Shown: positions 27,480 through 38,202, numbered from the stretch's first letter. The stretch: 64,000 nucleotides of DNA from Wolbachia endosymbiont of Diaphorina citri (GCF_013096535.2 NZ_CP051265.2:682001-746000), one strand, 5' to 3'. The notes: generated from the sequence alone by a model not told the origin. A program made the numbers and translations.

Positions 27480-28291
27480 CTTTCTTCAGGTTTGCCTATA
27501 AAATCAGCTACACACTCATCAAGTTTAGTTACAGGCACTAAATTTCTTACACTGGCATACAATAGATGAGCAGATCTCTTCATGTTACTCTGTGTAGATG
27601 CAAAGCCTCTATCGAAAACCACATCAACACAAAAACTTGGCACTGCTTCAAGAAGTTCAACAGCAGCCAAAGATATCATTATGCAGCTTTGTAGAGCCTT
27701 CAGAAAAATCGTAAGGGGGAAAAGTAAAACCTTAACAAAAAGAGAGGGAGGACTTTCATTCATTAGTTGTCCTGGATTAGGAGAATTATATTCAATATGC
27801 TGTCTGTTTTTATCAAAGATAGGAAATTTTATAGTGTCTTTCTTAAATTCCTGCTCTATTTGTTCCTCGGTATAATTTTCATTATTAGTCATTTTTTTCA
27901 ATAACTTTTCACGCAAGTAAAAGGTTCTCACAACAAAACATGTTGCAACCATCAGTGCAGCACATATAAGTGCGCACTCGATAAGGCTTATGTTGCCTAC
28001 CATAGCTGGTAATACAAAGCAAAAAAACAGCGGTATGGCAATCATTTCACCAAATGGAACAACGTTCCTTTTCATCCCAAAAGCGGCACCTTCTTTTAAT
28101 TTTGTATTATTGTGTAAGCTATACTCTAAATAACTCAAAAATGCCAAATTAAAAGTTAAAAATCCTTTTGTCCCACAAAAAATTGATGACTTGAATTGAT
28201 TAACCCATTCTTTAGCAGTAAGTGTAGTTTCAATTGATTGTTTAACATTAGGATCGACTGGTTTGTTGTTTTTTTTATTACAACACCCCAT
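27467..28291 (-). CDS. hypothetical membrane protein upstream of hemH
   Basis: This 274-residue protein is not recognised. It begins with [10 protein letters not shown], a short cysteine-containing head. Hydrophobic stretches follow near residues 40-55, 75-98 and 100-120 and a longer one near 185-225, so it is likely a membrane protein with three to five helices. Between them lies a polar region with several Asn/Glu residues. It overlaps hemH by 13 bases in the same direction, so the two are probably co-expressed, although no functional link to heme is shown. An AGGAGG ribosome binding site stands close upstream of the ATG. Confidence 0.7.
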
Positions 28292-28405
28292 AAAACACCT
28301 CCTTGATGGTTTATTCTTAACTATAAGTGAAAAATTGCTTTTATCAAATTAAAGTTTATAATAAAATAAATCTATAAATATACGATCTTAATATAAGGGA
28401 ATGAT

Positions 28406-28825
28406 ATGGCAATTGAGAGAACACTTTCGATATTAAAACCTGATGCAGTAAAAAATAATATTACAGGCAGTATAAATTCTTACATTGAAAAATCTGGACT
28501 AAAAATTATAGCACAAAGAATGATGCTGCTGACAAAAAAACAAGCAGAGCTGTTTTATGAAATTCATAAGGATAGGCCTTTTTTTGAAGAGTTGGTGGAA
28601 TTTATGACTTCTGGGTCTGTGATAGTTCAAGTTTTCATTGGTGAAAATGCAGTCAGTAAATACAGACAAATCATGGGTGCTACAGATCCAAAACAGGCAG
28701 ATAAAGGTACAATTAGGGGTGATTTTGCTAATGATATTAGTGAAAATAGAGTGCATGGTTCTGATAGTCTAGAGAATGCTCGTAGGGAAATAGCTTTCTT
28801 TTTTGCTGAGTGTGAATTGGTGTAG
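28406..28825 (+). CDS. ndk: nucleoside diphosphate kinase
   Basis: Ndk equilibrates nucleoside di- and triphosphates by a ping-pong phosphohistidine mechanism. The active-site histidine is H117 in [12 protein letters not shown], and the N-terminal [12 protein letters not shown] and RGDFA motifs are canonical. The 139-residue length is normal. The ATG is preceded by AAGGGA. It stands alone on the plus strand. Confidence 0.97.
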   Translation: MAIERTLSILKPDAVKNNITGSINSYIEKSGLKIIAQRMMLLTKKQAELFYEIHKDRPFFEELVEFMTSGSVIVQVFIGENAVSKYRQIMGATDPKQADKGTIRGDFANDISENRVHGSDSLENARREIAFFFAECELV

Positions 28826-28942
28826 TTTTACTTTTCTATACATAATTAAACTTTCTGAATTTTATGTTGAGCTGTGAAATATTAGCTCGATTTTTAGTTA
28901 TGAAGGAAAAGCTTTCTAATACATAGTATAGATAATATTTAA

Positions 28943-30121
28943 ATGGGTCATGTTGTTAATGCTTATAATAGATCTGAAGCTTCTATAGTTAGAGGAGAAG
29001 GAGTATATCTCTTCGATAAGGATGGTAAAAAATATTTAGATTTTGCTGCAGGAATTTCTACAACCTCTCTAGGGCATTGTCATCCATACATTACAGATAA
29101 ACTGAAGGAACAACTGGATTCATTGTGGCACTGCTCTAATATTTTTACTATTCCTCAGCAGGAAAGGCTTGCTCAGCGTTTAACAGAACTTACCTTTGCC
29201 GATAAAGTTTTTTTCTGCTCAAGTGGACTTGAAGCAACAGAAGCTGCAATTAAATTTATTCGCCGTTATTTTTACTTAAATGGACAAGAAAAGCGCAATC
29301 GAATTATTACAATTGAAGGAGGTTTTCATGGCCGCAGTATTGCTGCAATTTCTGCTGGAGGAAATGAAAAATCACGCGAAGGCTTTGCTCCGCTCCTTTC
29401 TGGTTTTGATAAAGTTCCAAGAAATAACATTGAAGCATTAGAAAAGAAAATCAATAGCGAAACAGCTGCCATATTTTTAGAGCCCATACAAAGTGAAAGC
29501 GGAGTACATCCATTGGACGTAGAGTATCTTAAAAAAGTAAGAGAGATAACAAAAGCTCAAGGAATAATTTTATGCTTTGATGAAGTGCAATGCGGATATG
29601 GAAGGATTGGCTCTCTATTTTACTATCAAAATATAGGAGTTGAACCTGATATGCTCACTTGTGCGAAGGCTATGGGTAATGGATTTCCTCTGGCTGCATG
29701 TTTAGTAAAAGATTATATAGCAGAAGCAATCACTCCAGGAACTCATGGGTCAACTTATGGAGGTAATCCACTTGCCATGACTGTTGGTAATGCAGTACTC
29801 GATGTAATGCTAAAGGAAGGCTTTTTTGACCATGTTAAGAAGGTCAGTAAATATCTAAAAGAAAAGTTGTTGCCTTTGACTGAAGAATTTCCGAAGATCG
29901 TTTCAGAAGTTCGTGGGGAGGGTTTATTGATAGGGATAGAGCTTAGATTACCTTTGGCTGATAAAATTGTTAAACAATCTCTTGACAAAGGCTTAATAAT
30001 GACTAAAATTTTAAATAATAGAGTAATAAGAATAACTCCTCCACTTGTTGTTGAGAATATGCATGTGAATGCAGTGTGTGATATATTTCATGATTTATTT
30101 TTTTATATTAAAGATATATAG
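28943..30121 (+). CDS. argD: acetylornithine/succinyldiaminopimelate aminotransferase-like
   Basis: This class III PLP aminotransferase has the cofactor lysine K242 in CAKAMGNGFPLAA, the FDEVQCGYGRIG motif and the N-terminal LDFAAGISTTSLGH block of the ArgD group. Length is 392 residues. In organisms lacking arginine synthesis, ArgD often serves as the succinyl-DAP aminotransferase of the lysine/meso-DAP pathway. That fits here, since asd of the same pathway is also in the window. The exact substrate is an inference. Confidence 0.9.
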   Translation: MGHVVNAYNRSEASIVRGEGVYLFDKDGKKYLDFAAGISTTSLGHCHPYITDKLKEQLDSLWHCSNIFTIPQQERLAQRLTELTFADKVFFCSSGLEATEAAIKFIRRYFYLNGQEKRNRIITIEGGFHGRSIAAISAGGNEKSREGFAPLLSGFDKVPRNNIEALEKKINSETAAIFLEPIQSESGVHPLDVEYLKKVREITKAQGIILCFDEVQCGYGRIGSLFYYQNIGVEPDMLTCAKAMGNGFPLAACLVKDYIAEAITPGTHGSTYGGNPLAMTVGNAVLDVMLKEGFFDHVKKVSKYLKEKLLPLTEEFPKIVSEVRGEGLLIGIELRLPLADKIVKQSLDKGLIMTKILNNRVIRITPPLVVENMHVNAVCDIFHDLFFYIKDI

Positions 30122-30189
30122 ACTTGCAAATGCTTCTTACAACATATAAAATCAACTCTGTTTCTATATCGCAATAACATCATACTTTA

Positions 30190-31467
30190 ATGGATTGGTT
30201 ATTGATTTCAGTATTATCAGCAATTTTTTTCTTATTGATTTTATCGTTTTTGTTTTCAGGAGCAGAAATAGGATTAACTTCAATTAGCCGCTCCCGAGTT
30301 AATAAACTAAAGCTAGATGGAAATAAAAGAGCTAAGATAATAGACCGCTTATTGAATACAAAAGAATTAACAATAGGAACAATACTACTGTGCAATACAA
30401 TTATTAACATTACTTGTTCCGCTTTATTTACAGCAATATTTATAAATTTCTTTGAAAGTGAGGGCATCTTTTTCTCAACAGCTATGATGACGTTTTGTAT
30501 TTTGCTGTTTTGCGAGGTGTTACCAAAAACTTACGCCATGCAAAATCCTGAAAAATTTACATTACTTTCTACTTATTTTATGCTGTTTTTTGTCAAGATT
30601 CTTTCTCCATTGACATTAGGCATTCAGTTTATTGTCAATCTCATTCTGAAGTTATGTGGGCTTCATAAGAATAGGGAGGTAATATCTGCAGCAGATGCAA
30701 TGCGTAATATGATTACTCTTCATCGCAGTGAAGGAACTATGTTACAACAGGATTTAGATATGCTAAGTAGTATACTTGATTTGGCTGAGACGGAGATATC
30801 GCAAATTATTACCCACAGGAGAAACTTATTTTCTCTTGATATAGATCGAAACAAAGAAGAGTTAATAAAAGAGATTTTGACTAGTAGTCATAGTAGGGTA
30901 CCTTTATGGCAAAAAGAACCAGATAACGTTGTCGGAGTGGTTCACGTAAAAAATCTAATAAATGCCTTACGTGAAAAGGGTGATAAAATAGATATTACCC
31001 AAGTTATGTCAAAGCCTTGGTTTATACCAGAAAGTACACCGCTTAGTGTGCAACTTCACAACTTTCGTAAAAATAGGAAACACCTTGCATTTGTTATTGA
31101 TGAGTACGGAGCCCTTCAGGGAATTGTTACTCTTGAGGACATACTGGAAGAAATAGTTGGAGAAATTTCAGATGAACATGATTTGATCACAGAGAATTTT
31201 ATAAAAAAGATATCCGATAATATGTATCACATAGAAGGAAAATCTACTATTAGGGATATTAATAGACAGTTACATTGGGATCTTCCTGATGAAGAAGCTA
31301 CAACTCTAGCAGGTATGATTGTAAACGAAATAGAGCGCATTCCTGAAGAAAATGAAGAGTTTTCCATGTACGGTTTTTACTTTAAGATTTTAAAAAAAGA
31401 TAAAAATATTATTACTATGATTGAAGTACAAGTAAAAACTGATAATACTGTAGTAGCAATTAATTAG
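30190..31467 (+). CDS. CNNM/CorC-type membrane protein with CBS domains
   Basis: This 425-residue protein has an N-terminal DUF21/CNNM membrane domain with four hydrophobic segments in the first 150 residues and the conserved SGAEIGLTSISRSRV motif. A pair of CBS domains spans about 205-325 (including LAFVIDEYGALQGIVTLEDI), and a C-terminal CorC/HlyC transporter-associated domain follows. Members are linked to magnesium or cobalt export; older annotations call them hemolysins. It is directly followed by gapR, the coding regions being adjacent, so it likely heads the operon running through ubiX and folD. Confidence 0.9.
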   Translation: MDWLLISVLSAIFFLLILSFLFSGAEIGLTSISRSRVNKLKLDGNKRAKIIDRLLNTKELTIGTILLCNTIINITCSALFTAIFINFFESEGIFFSTAMMTFCILLFCEVLPKTYAMQNPEKFTLLSTYFMLFFVKILSPLTLGIQFIVNLILKLCGLHKNREVISAADAMRNMITLHRSEGTMLQQDLDMLSSILDLAETEISQIITHRRNLFSLDIDRNKEELIKEILTSSHSRVPLWQKEPDNVVGVVHVKNLINALREKGDKIDITQVMSKPWFIPESTPLSVQLHNFRKNRKHLAFVIDEYGALQGIVTLEDILEEIVGEISDEHDLITENFIKKISDNMYHIEGKSTIRDINRQLHWDLPDEEATTLAGMIVNEIERIPEENEEFSMYGFYFKILKKDKNIITMIEVQVKTDNTVVAIN

Positions 31468-31476
31468 TTGGGTTCT

Positions 31477-31734
31477 ATGGAAGATACAGTAAAAATAACG
31501 GCTGAAGATTTGAAGAGCTATATAGAGAGAATCGAAAAACTTGAACAAGAAAAGAGGGATGTGCAAGATCACATTCGTGATGTATATGCAAAAGCTGCAG
31601 ATGAAGGTTGGGATATAAAAGTGATGAAACAGATTATTAGGCTAAGAAAGATGGATGATGATGACAGGGAGGAACAGGAAATATTACTTGATACCTACAA
31701 ACGTGCATTGGGAATGAATTACGAAGGTGAATAG
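31477..31734 (+). CDS. gapR: GapR-family DNA-binding protein
   Basis: A small nucleoid-associated protein (formerly DUF2312) that binds overtwisted AT-rich DNA in alphaproteobacteria. The sequence is nearly all helical, with the family signatures LKSYIERIEKLEQEK and KAADEGWDIKVMKQIIRLRK. The ATG at 31477 gives 85 residues; a TTG at 31468 adds three. It overlaps the start of ubiX by eight bases and follows the CorC-like gene without a gap. Confidence 0.92.
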   Translation: MEDTVKITAEDLKSYIERIEKLEQEKRDVQDHIRDVYAKAADEGWDIKVMKQIIRLRKMDDDDREEQEILLDTYKRALGMNYEGE

Positions 31735-32302
31735 TAGGATTGTAATTGGAATAAGTGGAGCATCTGGTTCTATTTACGGTGTACGGATTCTAGAGGCACT
31801 AAAAAATACCAATCATGAAACTCATTTAGTGATCAGCAGTGCTGGAAAAATAACTATAGCTCATGAGATTAAAGAAAAACTTGAAGATATTACATCACTT
31901 GCAGACTTTTACTATTCTGAAGAAAAAATAGGAGAAAAAATAGCAAGCGGCTCATTTAAAACCTCAGGGATGGTTATTGCTCCATGTTCTATGAAAACAA
32001 TGTCTGAAATAGCATCGGGAGTAACCTCCAATCTATTAACAAGGGCTGCAGATGTAACTCTAAAAGAAAGAAGAAAATTAGTTCTTATGGTGCGAGAATC
32101 TCCACTACATCTTGGACATCTCCGAAATATGTTAAAACTAACGGAGATGGGAGCAATTATTGCTCCGTCGATGCCTGCTTTTTACATTAAACCAAAATCT
32201 TTGGATGATATTGTAAATCATTCTGTTGGTAAAGCATTGAATTTATTTGATATTGCATTACCTGATTTCAAGGAGTGGCAAGGAAATGTCAATTATTATT
32301 AA
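31727..32302 (+). CDS. ubiX: flavin prenyltransferase UbiX
   Basis: UbiX makes the prenylated FMN cofactor used by the UbiD decarboxylase of ubiquinone synthesis. The N-terminal flavin-binding [18 protein letters not shown], the [17 protein letters not shown] block and the [18 protein letters not shown] motif are diagnostic. The start is GTG at 31727, inside the last codons of gapR. 191 residues is normal. folD begins before its stop codon, consistent with one transcript. Confidence 0.95.
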   Translation: MNSRIVIGISGASGSIYGVRILEALKNTNHETHLVISSAGKITIAHEIKEKLEDITSLADFYYSEEKIGEKIASGSFKTSGMVIAPCSMKTMSEIASGVTSNLLTRAADVTLKERRKLVLMVRESPLHLGHLRNMLKLTEMGAIIAPSMPAFYIKPKSLDDIVNHSVGKALNLFDIALPDFKEWQGNVNYY

Positions 32303-33173
32303 CGGTAAAAAAATAGCAAATGATCTCTGTGAGGAGCTATCAAAAAAAATTGATATTTTAAAGAAAGAGTATAATGTTTTTCCTTGCTTAAAAGTAATCC
32401 TCGTAGGTAGCAATCCAGCAAGTCAGGTCTATGTTCGTAATAAACAAAAAAAAGCAGAATCAATAGGCATAAGTTCTGAAACTATTGTTTTGCCTGATAG
32501 TATCTCAGAAGACGAATTGATTGAAAAAGTTAATACATTAAATGAAGATTCATCTGTGCATGGAATTTTAGTGCAGTTACCTTTACCAAAGCACATCAGT
32601 GCAAGCAGAATAATTAATACAGTAAGTGTTGAAAAAGATGTAGATGGCTTTCATGATGAAAATGTTGGCAGGTTAGTTAAAGGTGAAAAAAATTGTCTGA
32701 TACCTTGTACTCCCAAAGGTTCTTTGTATTTAATTAAGTCAGTTGAAAATAATCTGTCCGGTAAAAATGCGGTAATCATTGGCAGATCAAATATTGTGGG
32801 TAAGCCAATGTTTCACCTATTGTTGCAAGAAAATTGCACTGTTACCATCTTGCATTCACAAAGTAGGGATTTAGCTGATTATTGCTCTAAGGCGGATATA
32901 GTAGTTGCAGCAGTTGGAAAGCCAAATTTTGTTCAACCAGATTGGATAAAAAAAGGTGCAATAGTGATTGATGTTGGCATAAATAGCATTAACATAGGAA
33001 GTCAAAGTAAGCTTGTGGGTGATGTTGACTTTGAGGGAGTAAAAGAAAAAGTCAAAGCTATTACTCCAGTGCCTGGTGGAGTTGGCCCGATGACAATAGC
33101 ATTTCTTATGATAAACACTGTAGTTGCTGCTTGCTTACAGCGGGAAGTTGATCCTTCTGATTTTATTGCTTAA
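32286..33173 (+). CDS. folD: methylenetetrahydrofolate dehydrogenase/cyclohydrolase FolD
   Basis: FolD interconverts methylene-, methenyl- and formyl-tetrahydrofolate with NADP. The active-site region with [14 protein letters not shown], the [11 protein letters not shown] segment, the nucleotide-binding [12 protein letters not shown] and the terminal [11 protein letters not shown] motif are all present. The ATG at 32286, preceded ten bases upstream by AAGGAG, gives 295 residues. An upstream in-frame ATG at 32247 lies within ubiX and is not supported. It supplies folate units used by ThyX and purine synthesis. Confidence 0.96.
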   Translation: MSIIINGKKIANDLCEELSKKIDILKKEYNVFPCLKVILVGSNPASQVYVRNKQKKAESIGISSETIVLPDSISEDELIEKVNTLNEDSSVHGILVQLPLPKHISASRIINTVSVEKDVDGFHDENVGRLVKGEKNCLIPCTPKGSLYLIKSVENNLSGKNAVIIGRSNIVGKPMFHLLLQENCTVTILHSQSRDLADYCSKADIVVAAVGKPNFVQPDWIKKGAIVIDVGINSINIGSQSKLVGDVDFEGVKEKVKAITPVPGGVGPMTIAFLMINTVVAACLQREVDPSDFIA

Positions 33174-33272
33174 GGTTTAGCTTAATGTTAGCATAAACAG
33201 AATACCTTTGCAAATAGCACATATATAGCACCGAGCATACAACTGTGTATAAGGATTCAAAGTGTTCATAGC

Positions 33273-33926
33273 TTAAAAATTATAACGTATACCTATTTCT
33301 ATGATTGCATCTGGTTTTTTCATCGGTGGTTTAAAGCCACTTAATTGACCACTTGCAGCAATAGCAACTGTGCCAACTATCTGCGGAATAATTTCACAAT
33401 CAACACCTAACTTTACTTTATAGGAAATAGCACTCAGTATTTTATCTAGTGTTTCATTTTGAGATGTATCTGCATTACCAAGACCAAAAGATGGTAATAT
33501 TCGAATATATCCACCTATTCCTATACTAGCATATAATTTAATAGGATCAATTTCAAGATCAGGATAGTAAAGGTAATTTGCCAATAAACTAGCTCCTACT
33601 TTTCTTTTTGCTTTATCAGTTATATCACTTATGTCAGCAAGAACCTCAAGTTCAAACTTAGAATTTTTGTTATGATGATAACCAAAGACAACGTTAGGGT
33701 TCAATTTAAAGCTTTCACCCCATCGAGTCCCAAAGTTTAAACCTACATAGTAATGATCTTCGTACTGGTCTTCATATCGATCTTCGTATTGATCTTCATA
33801 ATGATCTTTGTACTGGTCTTCATACCGATCTTTGTACTGATCCTCTAACTCACTTGTACCATTACTAGCTGTACTTGCTAAAGCAATCAACACAGCGAAC
33901 ACTTTCATCGTTCTCATATAATTCAT
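33273..33926 (-). CDS. outer-membrane beta-barrel protein with N-terminal 8-residue repeats
   Basis: This 217-residue protein has a signal peptide (MRTMKVFAVLIALASTAS), a four-fold repeat of EDQY[KE]D[RH]Y and then a barrel region with alternating strands ending in IGIRYNF. The final phenylalanine is the usual outer-membrane assembly signal. It is a paralogue of the next gene: both share YY-[AV]-GLNFG, SLLANY-x-YYPD and QIVGT-x-A-x4-GQLSG. The ATG at 33926 has AAGGAAG at good spacing; an ATG at 33932 is too close to it. The repeat, absent from the paralogue, lies between signal peptide and barrel. A surface antigen role is inferred. Confidence 0.85.
   Translation of the reverse strand: MNYMRTMKVFAVLIALASTASNGTSELEDQYKDRYEDQYKDHYEDQYEDRYEDQYEDHYYVGLNFGTRWGESFKLNPNVVFGYHHNKNSKFELEVLADISDITDKAKRKVGASLLANYLYYPDLEIDPIKLYASIGIGGYIRILPSFGLGNADTSQNETLDKILSAISYKVKLGVDCEIIPQIVGTVAIAASGQLSGFKPPMKKPDAIIEIGIRYNF
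33750..33845 (-). repeat. four 24-base coding repeats in outer-membrane protein
   Basis: Four consecutive 24-base units encode EDQYKDRY, EDQYKDHY, EDQYEDRY and EDQYEDHY. The units alternate R/H at position 7 and change K to E at position 5 between the first and second pair. This suggests that a 48-base pair of units was duplicated after the first doubling. The unit number is likely to vary between strains. Confidence 0.9.
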
Positions 33927-34042
33927 ACACATTACTTCCTTAAAACAGACTGGAATAAGTGTTCAAACATGCTAGCAGCAAGTTTTGAGCATTGCTTGTG
34001 GTTACACCTAAACATTAAAAATGTACTCAATGTTATCCAGCA

Positions 34043-34639
34043 TTAAAAATTATAGCGTACTCCTACTTCCAGCATCATATCCGGTACTGCCACTGTTTTT
34101 ACACCACTCAGTTGCCCGCCTACGGTTAAAGCAGCTGTACCAACTATCTGTGGAGCAATTTCATAATCAACACCAACCTTCAGTTTGTACGAAATAGCAC
34201 CCAGTATTTTATCTAGTGTTTCAGTGCCAACAATCTCAAAAGGATATACTTGTAGATGTCCTCCTAAACCTCCACTGACATATAGTTTCACAGGATCAAT
34301 GTCAACGTCAGGATAATAACGGTAATTTGCTAATAAACTAGCTCCCATTTTCTTTACTTTATCTTCTTGTGTTGGTTTTCCATCTGCATCTACAACTTTA
34401 CCTCCAAACATATCACTTACGTCGGTGAGAATCTCAAGTTCAAACTTAGAGCTTTTATCATAATTATAACCAAAAACTAAGCCAGGTTTTATTTTTAATC
34501 CAGCACCCCATCCACCACCAAAGTTTAAACCTGCGTAATACTGCTCTTTTGCACTATTACTAGCTACTTTATTACTAGCTGCACCTGCTAGAGATGAAGT
34601 GAGCAAAACAGCTAAAACACACAATCCTTTTATTTTCAT
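34043..34639 (-). CDS. outer-membrane beta-barrel protein
   Basis: A 198-residue protein from the ATG at 34639 (MKIKGLCVLAVLLTSSLAGA signal peptide) with a barrel ending VGVRYNF, the terminal Phe being a sign of outer-membrane insertion. The in-frame ATG at 34672 would put extra residues before the signal peptide and is rejected. It is the closest relative of the gene at 33273, downstream on the same strand, and the pair presumably arose by tandem duplication. The general pattern resembles Anaplasmataceae surface antigens; I cannot assign it to a named protein such as WSP. Confidence 0.85.
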   Translation of the reverse strand: MKIKGLCVLAVLLTSSLAGAASNKVASNSAKEQYYAGLNFGGGWGAGLKIKPGLVFGYNYDKSSKFELEILTDVSDMFGGKVVDADGKPTQEDKVKKMGASLLANYRYYPDVDIDPVKLYVSGGLGGHLQVYPFEIVGTETLDKILGAISYKLKVGVDYEIAPQIVGTAALTVGGQLSGVKTVAVPDMMLEVGVRYNF

Positions 34640-34759
34640 ATAACTACCCATACAAAAAAATATATAATGCACAAGTATATATCCTTTATATTAAAAAAGA
34701 TATAACCTCATATCAAAAAAAGTATACCTACGAAATTAGCGACATGCTACTCAAAATTT

Positions 34760-37228
34760 TTATATAACTATGTTTACTATCTTATTTGGTACAGCATATA
34801 TAGTGCGAATTTTGCTTTGATCGATTTTGTTAGATACAGAATCTGTTGCTATTTTCTTCAATTTTTCTTGAGGTAAATCAGTTGCCACTTCAATGGTCGC
34901 ACGTAACTTTCCATTGATCTGCACTGCTACAGTCACCATATTATCAATTAGTAGTGATTCATCAGCTTTTGGCCAAGGCTTTAGATATAGCATACCTTCG
35001 CCTCCTATTTCTTGCCATAAATTTTCAGCCAGGTGTGGCATGAATGGCTCAATTACTCTGATTAGTATGCATATACCTTCATCAATAAGAGATTTTCCAG
35101 TTTTTACGTCTATTTCAGCTATTAAATTTGTCATTTCACGAAACTTTGCTACCACACAGTTTAATCTGCAGTTTTCCAAGTCATCTGTAAGTCCTTGCAA
35201 TAGTTTATGGATTTTTTTTCTGTACTCTAGGAGTTTACCTACAATGTTTTCATTATCATAGTGTATGTTTACGGGCCTAAGTTGCACTACCATACGCCAC
35301 AATTTATTTATGTAGCGAAAACAACCTTCCACTCCATCATCAGACCATTCCATATCTTTTTCCGGAGGAGTGTCAGATAATACAAACAAACGAGCAGTAT
35401 CAGCACCGTATTTTTCTATGATAAAGTTTGGGTCAACTGTGTTCTTTTTCGACTTGCTCATCTTTTCGACTTTTCCAACTTGGATCTTAGTACCCTTCGC
35501 AATCAACTCTTTTGCTTCTTCGGGAAAGAGCCATTTGCCATTCTCATCTTTATAAGTTATATGGCAGACCATTCCTTGAGTGATTAAAGTAGAGAAAGGC
35601 TCTTTAACGTCAAAATAGCCACATTTAGTTAAAGCACGGCAGAAAAACCTTGAGTAAAGCAAATGTAGAATTGCATGTTCTATTCCACCTATGTAATAAT
35701 CAACAGGCATAAAACGATTACAAGTATCTTTATTAATCGATTTATTTTCACTGCAAAATGCAGCAAAATACCAAGAAGATTCAAAAAAAGTGTCAAATGT
35801 ATCAGTTTCACGTTCTGCTTGCTTTCCGCACTTTGGACAATCAACAAATTTCCAGGTTGGGTGCTTATCCAGGGGATTACCACCACTTGTAAATTCTACA
35901 TCCGTTGGTAGAACAACAGGGAGGTCTTTTTCTGGAACTGGAACAATTCCACAATCTTTACAATATATAACAGGTATAGGACATCCCCAATAACGTTGCC
36001 TTGAAATTCCCCAATCATGCAAACGGTAGTTTACTGTTTTTTTGCTTATTCCTTTTTCTTCAAGCTTTTTAATGATTACTTCCTTTGCCTCATTAATCAT
36101 TAGTCCGTTTAAGAATTCAGAATTGAACATCACTCCATCACCGCAGTACGGTTCTTTTAAGATCTCTGTGGTCTTTGTGCTCTCTTCACAAACTAGAGGA
36201 ATAATCGGTAAACCATACTTCTGTGCAAATTCAAAATCACGCTGATCATGTGCAGGGCAACCAAAAATCGCACCTTCTCCATACTCCATCAACACAAAAT
36301 TCGCTATGTACAGTGGCAATTCTTTATCAAGAAATGGATGTTTGACATTTAATCTTGTGTAAATCCCGATTTTTTCATCATTCTCCCCCTTTGCCTTCAC
36401 ACTGTCGATAAAGCCTTGTATGTCTTCGTCCTTAAGATCTCGCACAATAGGATGCTCTGATGCTATTGCAAGAAAAGAAGCTCCAAATAAAGCATGAGGA
36501 CAAACTGTAAAAACCTTTAATTTCTTATTCGAGCCGACTATTTCAAACTCTATAGTTACCCCTTCAGATTTTCCTATCCAACGCTCTTGCATTGTTTTCA
36601 CTTTCTCTGGCCAATTTTTTAAATTTTGCGAGCAATGAAGTAAATCTTCAGCAAAATCAGTAATCTTTAAAAACCACTGAGATAACTTACGTTTTTCAAC
36701 AACTGCACCTGATCGCCATCCTTTTCCATCAACCACTTGCTCATTTGCAAGCACTGTTTGGTCCACTGGATCCCAATTAACCCACGACTCTTTTCGATAG
36801 GCAAGACCATGCTTTAAAAAATCCAGAAAAAATTTCTGTTCGTGTTTGTAATAATCAGCCTCACATGTGGAGAGCTCACGATCCCAATTGTATGAAAGAC
36901 CTATAGATTTTAGCTGCGCGCGCATATTATCTATATTATCTTTTGTCCATGCTGCAGGGTTAATGTTATTGTCCCTTGCTGCATTTTCAGCTGGTAATCC
37001 AAACGCATCCCAGCCAATTGGGTGCAAAACCTCAAATCCACGAGCTCTCTTGTAACGTGCTATAACATCTCCTATTGCATAGTTACGCAGGTGCCCCATA
37101 TGAATCTTACCAGATGGATATGGAAACATTTCCAACACGTAACATTTCTTCTTTTTACTATCTTTGCTTACAGAAAAATCCCACTTATTTTGGTAGAATT
37201 TTTCAACGTTTTTAAAATCATATTTCAT
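34760..37228 (-). CDS. leuS: leucyl-tRNA synthetase
   Basis: LeuRS charges tRNA-Leu. The class I signatures are intact: HMGH within [12 protein letters not shown] near residue 45 and KMSKS within [13 protein letters not shown]. The large CP1 editing insertion, with its GCPAHDQRD segment, lies between them. The ATG at 37228 gives 822 residues; a GTG at 37240, overlapping the upstream gene, is less likely. The C-terminal anticodon-binding region is complete. It follows the NlpD-like gene by only a few bases. Confidence 0.97.
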   Translation of the reverse strand: MKYDFKNVEKFYQNKWDFSVSKDSKKKKCYVLEMFPYPSGKIHMGHLRNYAIGDVIARYKRARGFEVLHPIGWDAFGLPAENAARDNNINPAAWTKDNIDNMRAQLKSIGLSYNWDRELSTCEADYYKHEQKFFLDFLKHGLAYRKESWVNWDPVDQTVLANEQVVDGKGWRSGAVVEKRKLSQWFLKITDFAEDLLHCSQNLKNWPEKVKTMQERWIGKSEGVTIEFEIVGSNKKLKVFTVCPHALFGASFLAIASEHPIVRDLKDEDIQGFIDSVKAKGENDEKIGIYTRLNVKHPFLDKELPLYIANFVLMEYGEGAIFGCPAHDQRDFEFAQKYGLPIIPLVCEESTKTTEILKEPYCGDGVMFNSEFLNGLMINEAKEVIIKKLEEKGISKKTVNYRLHDWGISRQRYWGCPIPVIYCKDCGIVPVPEKDLPVVLPTDVEFTSGGNPLDKHPTWKFVDCPKCGKQAERETDTFDTFFESSWYFAAFCSENKSINKDTCNRFMPVDYYIGGIEHAILHLLYSRFFCRALTKCGYFDVKEPFSTLITQGMVCHITYKDENGKWLFPEEAKELIAKGTKIQVGKVEKMSKSKKNTVDPNFIIEKYGADTARLFVLSDTPPEKDMEWSDDGVEGCFRYINKLWRMVVQLRPVNIHYDNENIVGKLLEYRKKIHKLLQGLTDDLENCRLNCVVAKFREMTNLIAEIDVKTGKSLIDEGICILIRVIEPFMPHLAENLWQEIGGEGMLYLKPWPKADESLLIDNMVTVAVQINGKLRATIEVATDLPQEKLKKIATDSVSNKIDQSKIRTIYAVPNKIVNIVI

Positions 37229-37232
37229 AAAT

Positions 37233-37853
37233 TCAATCACAGTTTATATGTACTAAAGGATCGACTGCTTGACCATTATGCCTTATTGTGAAACACATCT
37301 GCGGATCTTTATCTTGTGTGCTTGATTTACCTGCAGATCCAATTACTTGACCTTGTTTTACTTTATCACCAATTTCAACTTGTATGTTTTTTAAGTAGGA
37401 GTACATAGTCATGTAATTATCTTTATGTTCCACTATAATTAAATTTCCGTACCACCTCAGGCCTTTGCCTACGTATATCACTTTGCCAGGTGCAGAAGCA
37501 ATAACCTTTGTTCCACCTTGAGCAGTAATTTTTATGCCATCTTGACATATTTTATCAGAAGAGGTAACTGCACCTTTAACCGGTATTACAAATTTACACA
37601 TGCTTTGTGCATTATTGTTATATACCTTATCTACGAAGGCTTTTCTACTTTCTTTTTGCAGCGAGGAATCAACATTTTCTTTAATCAAATGATACTCCCT
37701 TGTGTACTCTAGGTCTCTTTTTCCATAAAATTCTTCGCCTTTAAGTAGTACAGGTGCAGGTTTTTGCAGGCCACAGCTTATCAGTATTGCTGATAATATA
37801 AAGAACAAGGCTATACGACACATAAACTTATCTCTAGATAGATCAACTTTCAC
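37233..37853 (-). CDS. NlpD-like lipoprotein with degenerate LytM domain
   Basis: A 206-residue lipoprotein: the lipobox LISCG places the lipidated cysteine at residue 27 after a hydrophobic signal. The C-terminal half is an M23/LytM fold ([40 protein letters not shown]) closely resembling NlpD/EnvC. The zinc-binding residues of active M23 peptidases are missing: the first site reads QDGIKI instead of H-x-GIDI, and the HLH motif is replaced by QMCF. This is the pattern of amidase activators rather than enzymes. No LysM domain is present. The start is a GTG; an ATG at 37823 is possible. leuS begins at its 3' end. Confidence 0.85.
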   Translation of the reverse strand: MKVDLSRDKFMCRIALFFILSAILISCGLQKPAPVLLKGEEFYGKRDLEYTREYHLIKENVDSSLQKESRKAFVDKVYNNNAQSMCKFVIPVKGAVTSSDKICQDGIKITAQGGTKVIASAPGKVIYVGKGLRWYGNLIIVEHKDNYMTMYSYLKNIQVEIGDKVKQGQVIGSAGKSSTQDKDPQMCFTIRHNGQAVDPLVHINCD

Positions 37854-37875
37854 AAAACTTTATAGTATTTTTCGT

Positions 37876-38202
37876 CTATTTATTACTTTCTTCATTTATT
37901 TTATCAGTCAAATATTCTCTTAAATCAGTAAGCTCTTGCAATAAATTCCTTGAATCATGATCAATTTTTACATCGTTGCCACATTCCTTTTGTACTCCTT
38001 TTATTGTATATCCTCTATCATATAGCATATATTTTATTTTCTTTATTGCCTCTATACACTTGTGATCATATAGTCTTCTTCCCTTACGTTTTATGGGTTT
38101 AATTTGATGAAATTGACTTTCCCAGAATCTTAAAACATGCTGCTCCAAATGTAGTTCTTCAGCTACTTCTCCAATTGTGTAAAATAATTTTTCCTTATTC
38201 AT
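37876..38202 (-). CDS. MerR-family transcriptional regulator
   Basis: A 108-residue protein with an N-terminal winged helix-turn-helix of the MerR type (YTIGEVAEELHLEQHVLRFWE, then the wing KGRRLYDH). A helix follows that would make the dimerisation coil. It lacks a C-terminal ligand domain, as in the small MerR-like proteins common in alphaproteobacteria. Its start codon overlaps the stop codon of the IHF gene by four bases, so the two regulators are co-translated. Target genes are not evident. Confidence 0.9.
   Translation of the reverse strand: MNKEKLFYTIGEVAEELHLEQHVLRFWESQFHQIKPIKRKGRRLYDHKCIEAIKKIKYMLYDRGYTIKGVQKECGNDVKIDHDSRNLLQELTDLREYLTDKINEESNK

Noticed and set aside
33750-33845. 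CRISPR-like array
   Set aside because: The repeats are contiguous, without spacers, and encode protein; no cas genes are present anywhere in the window.
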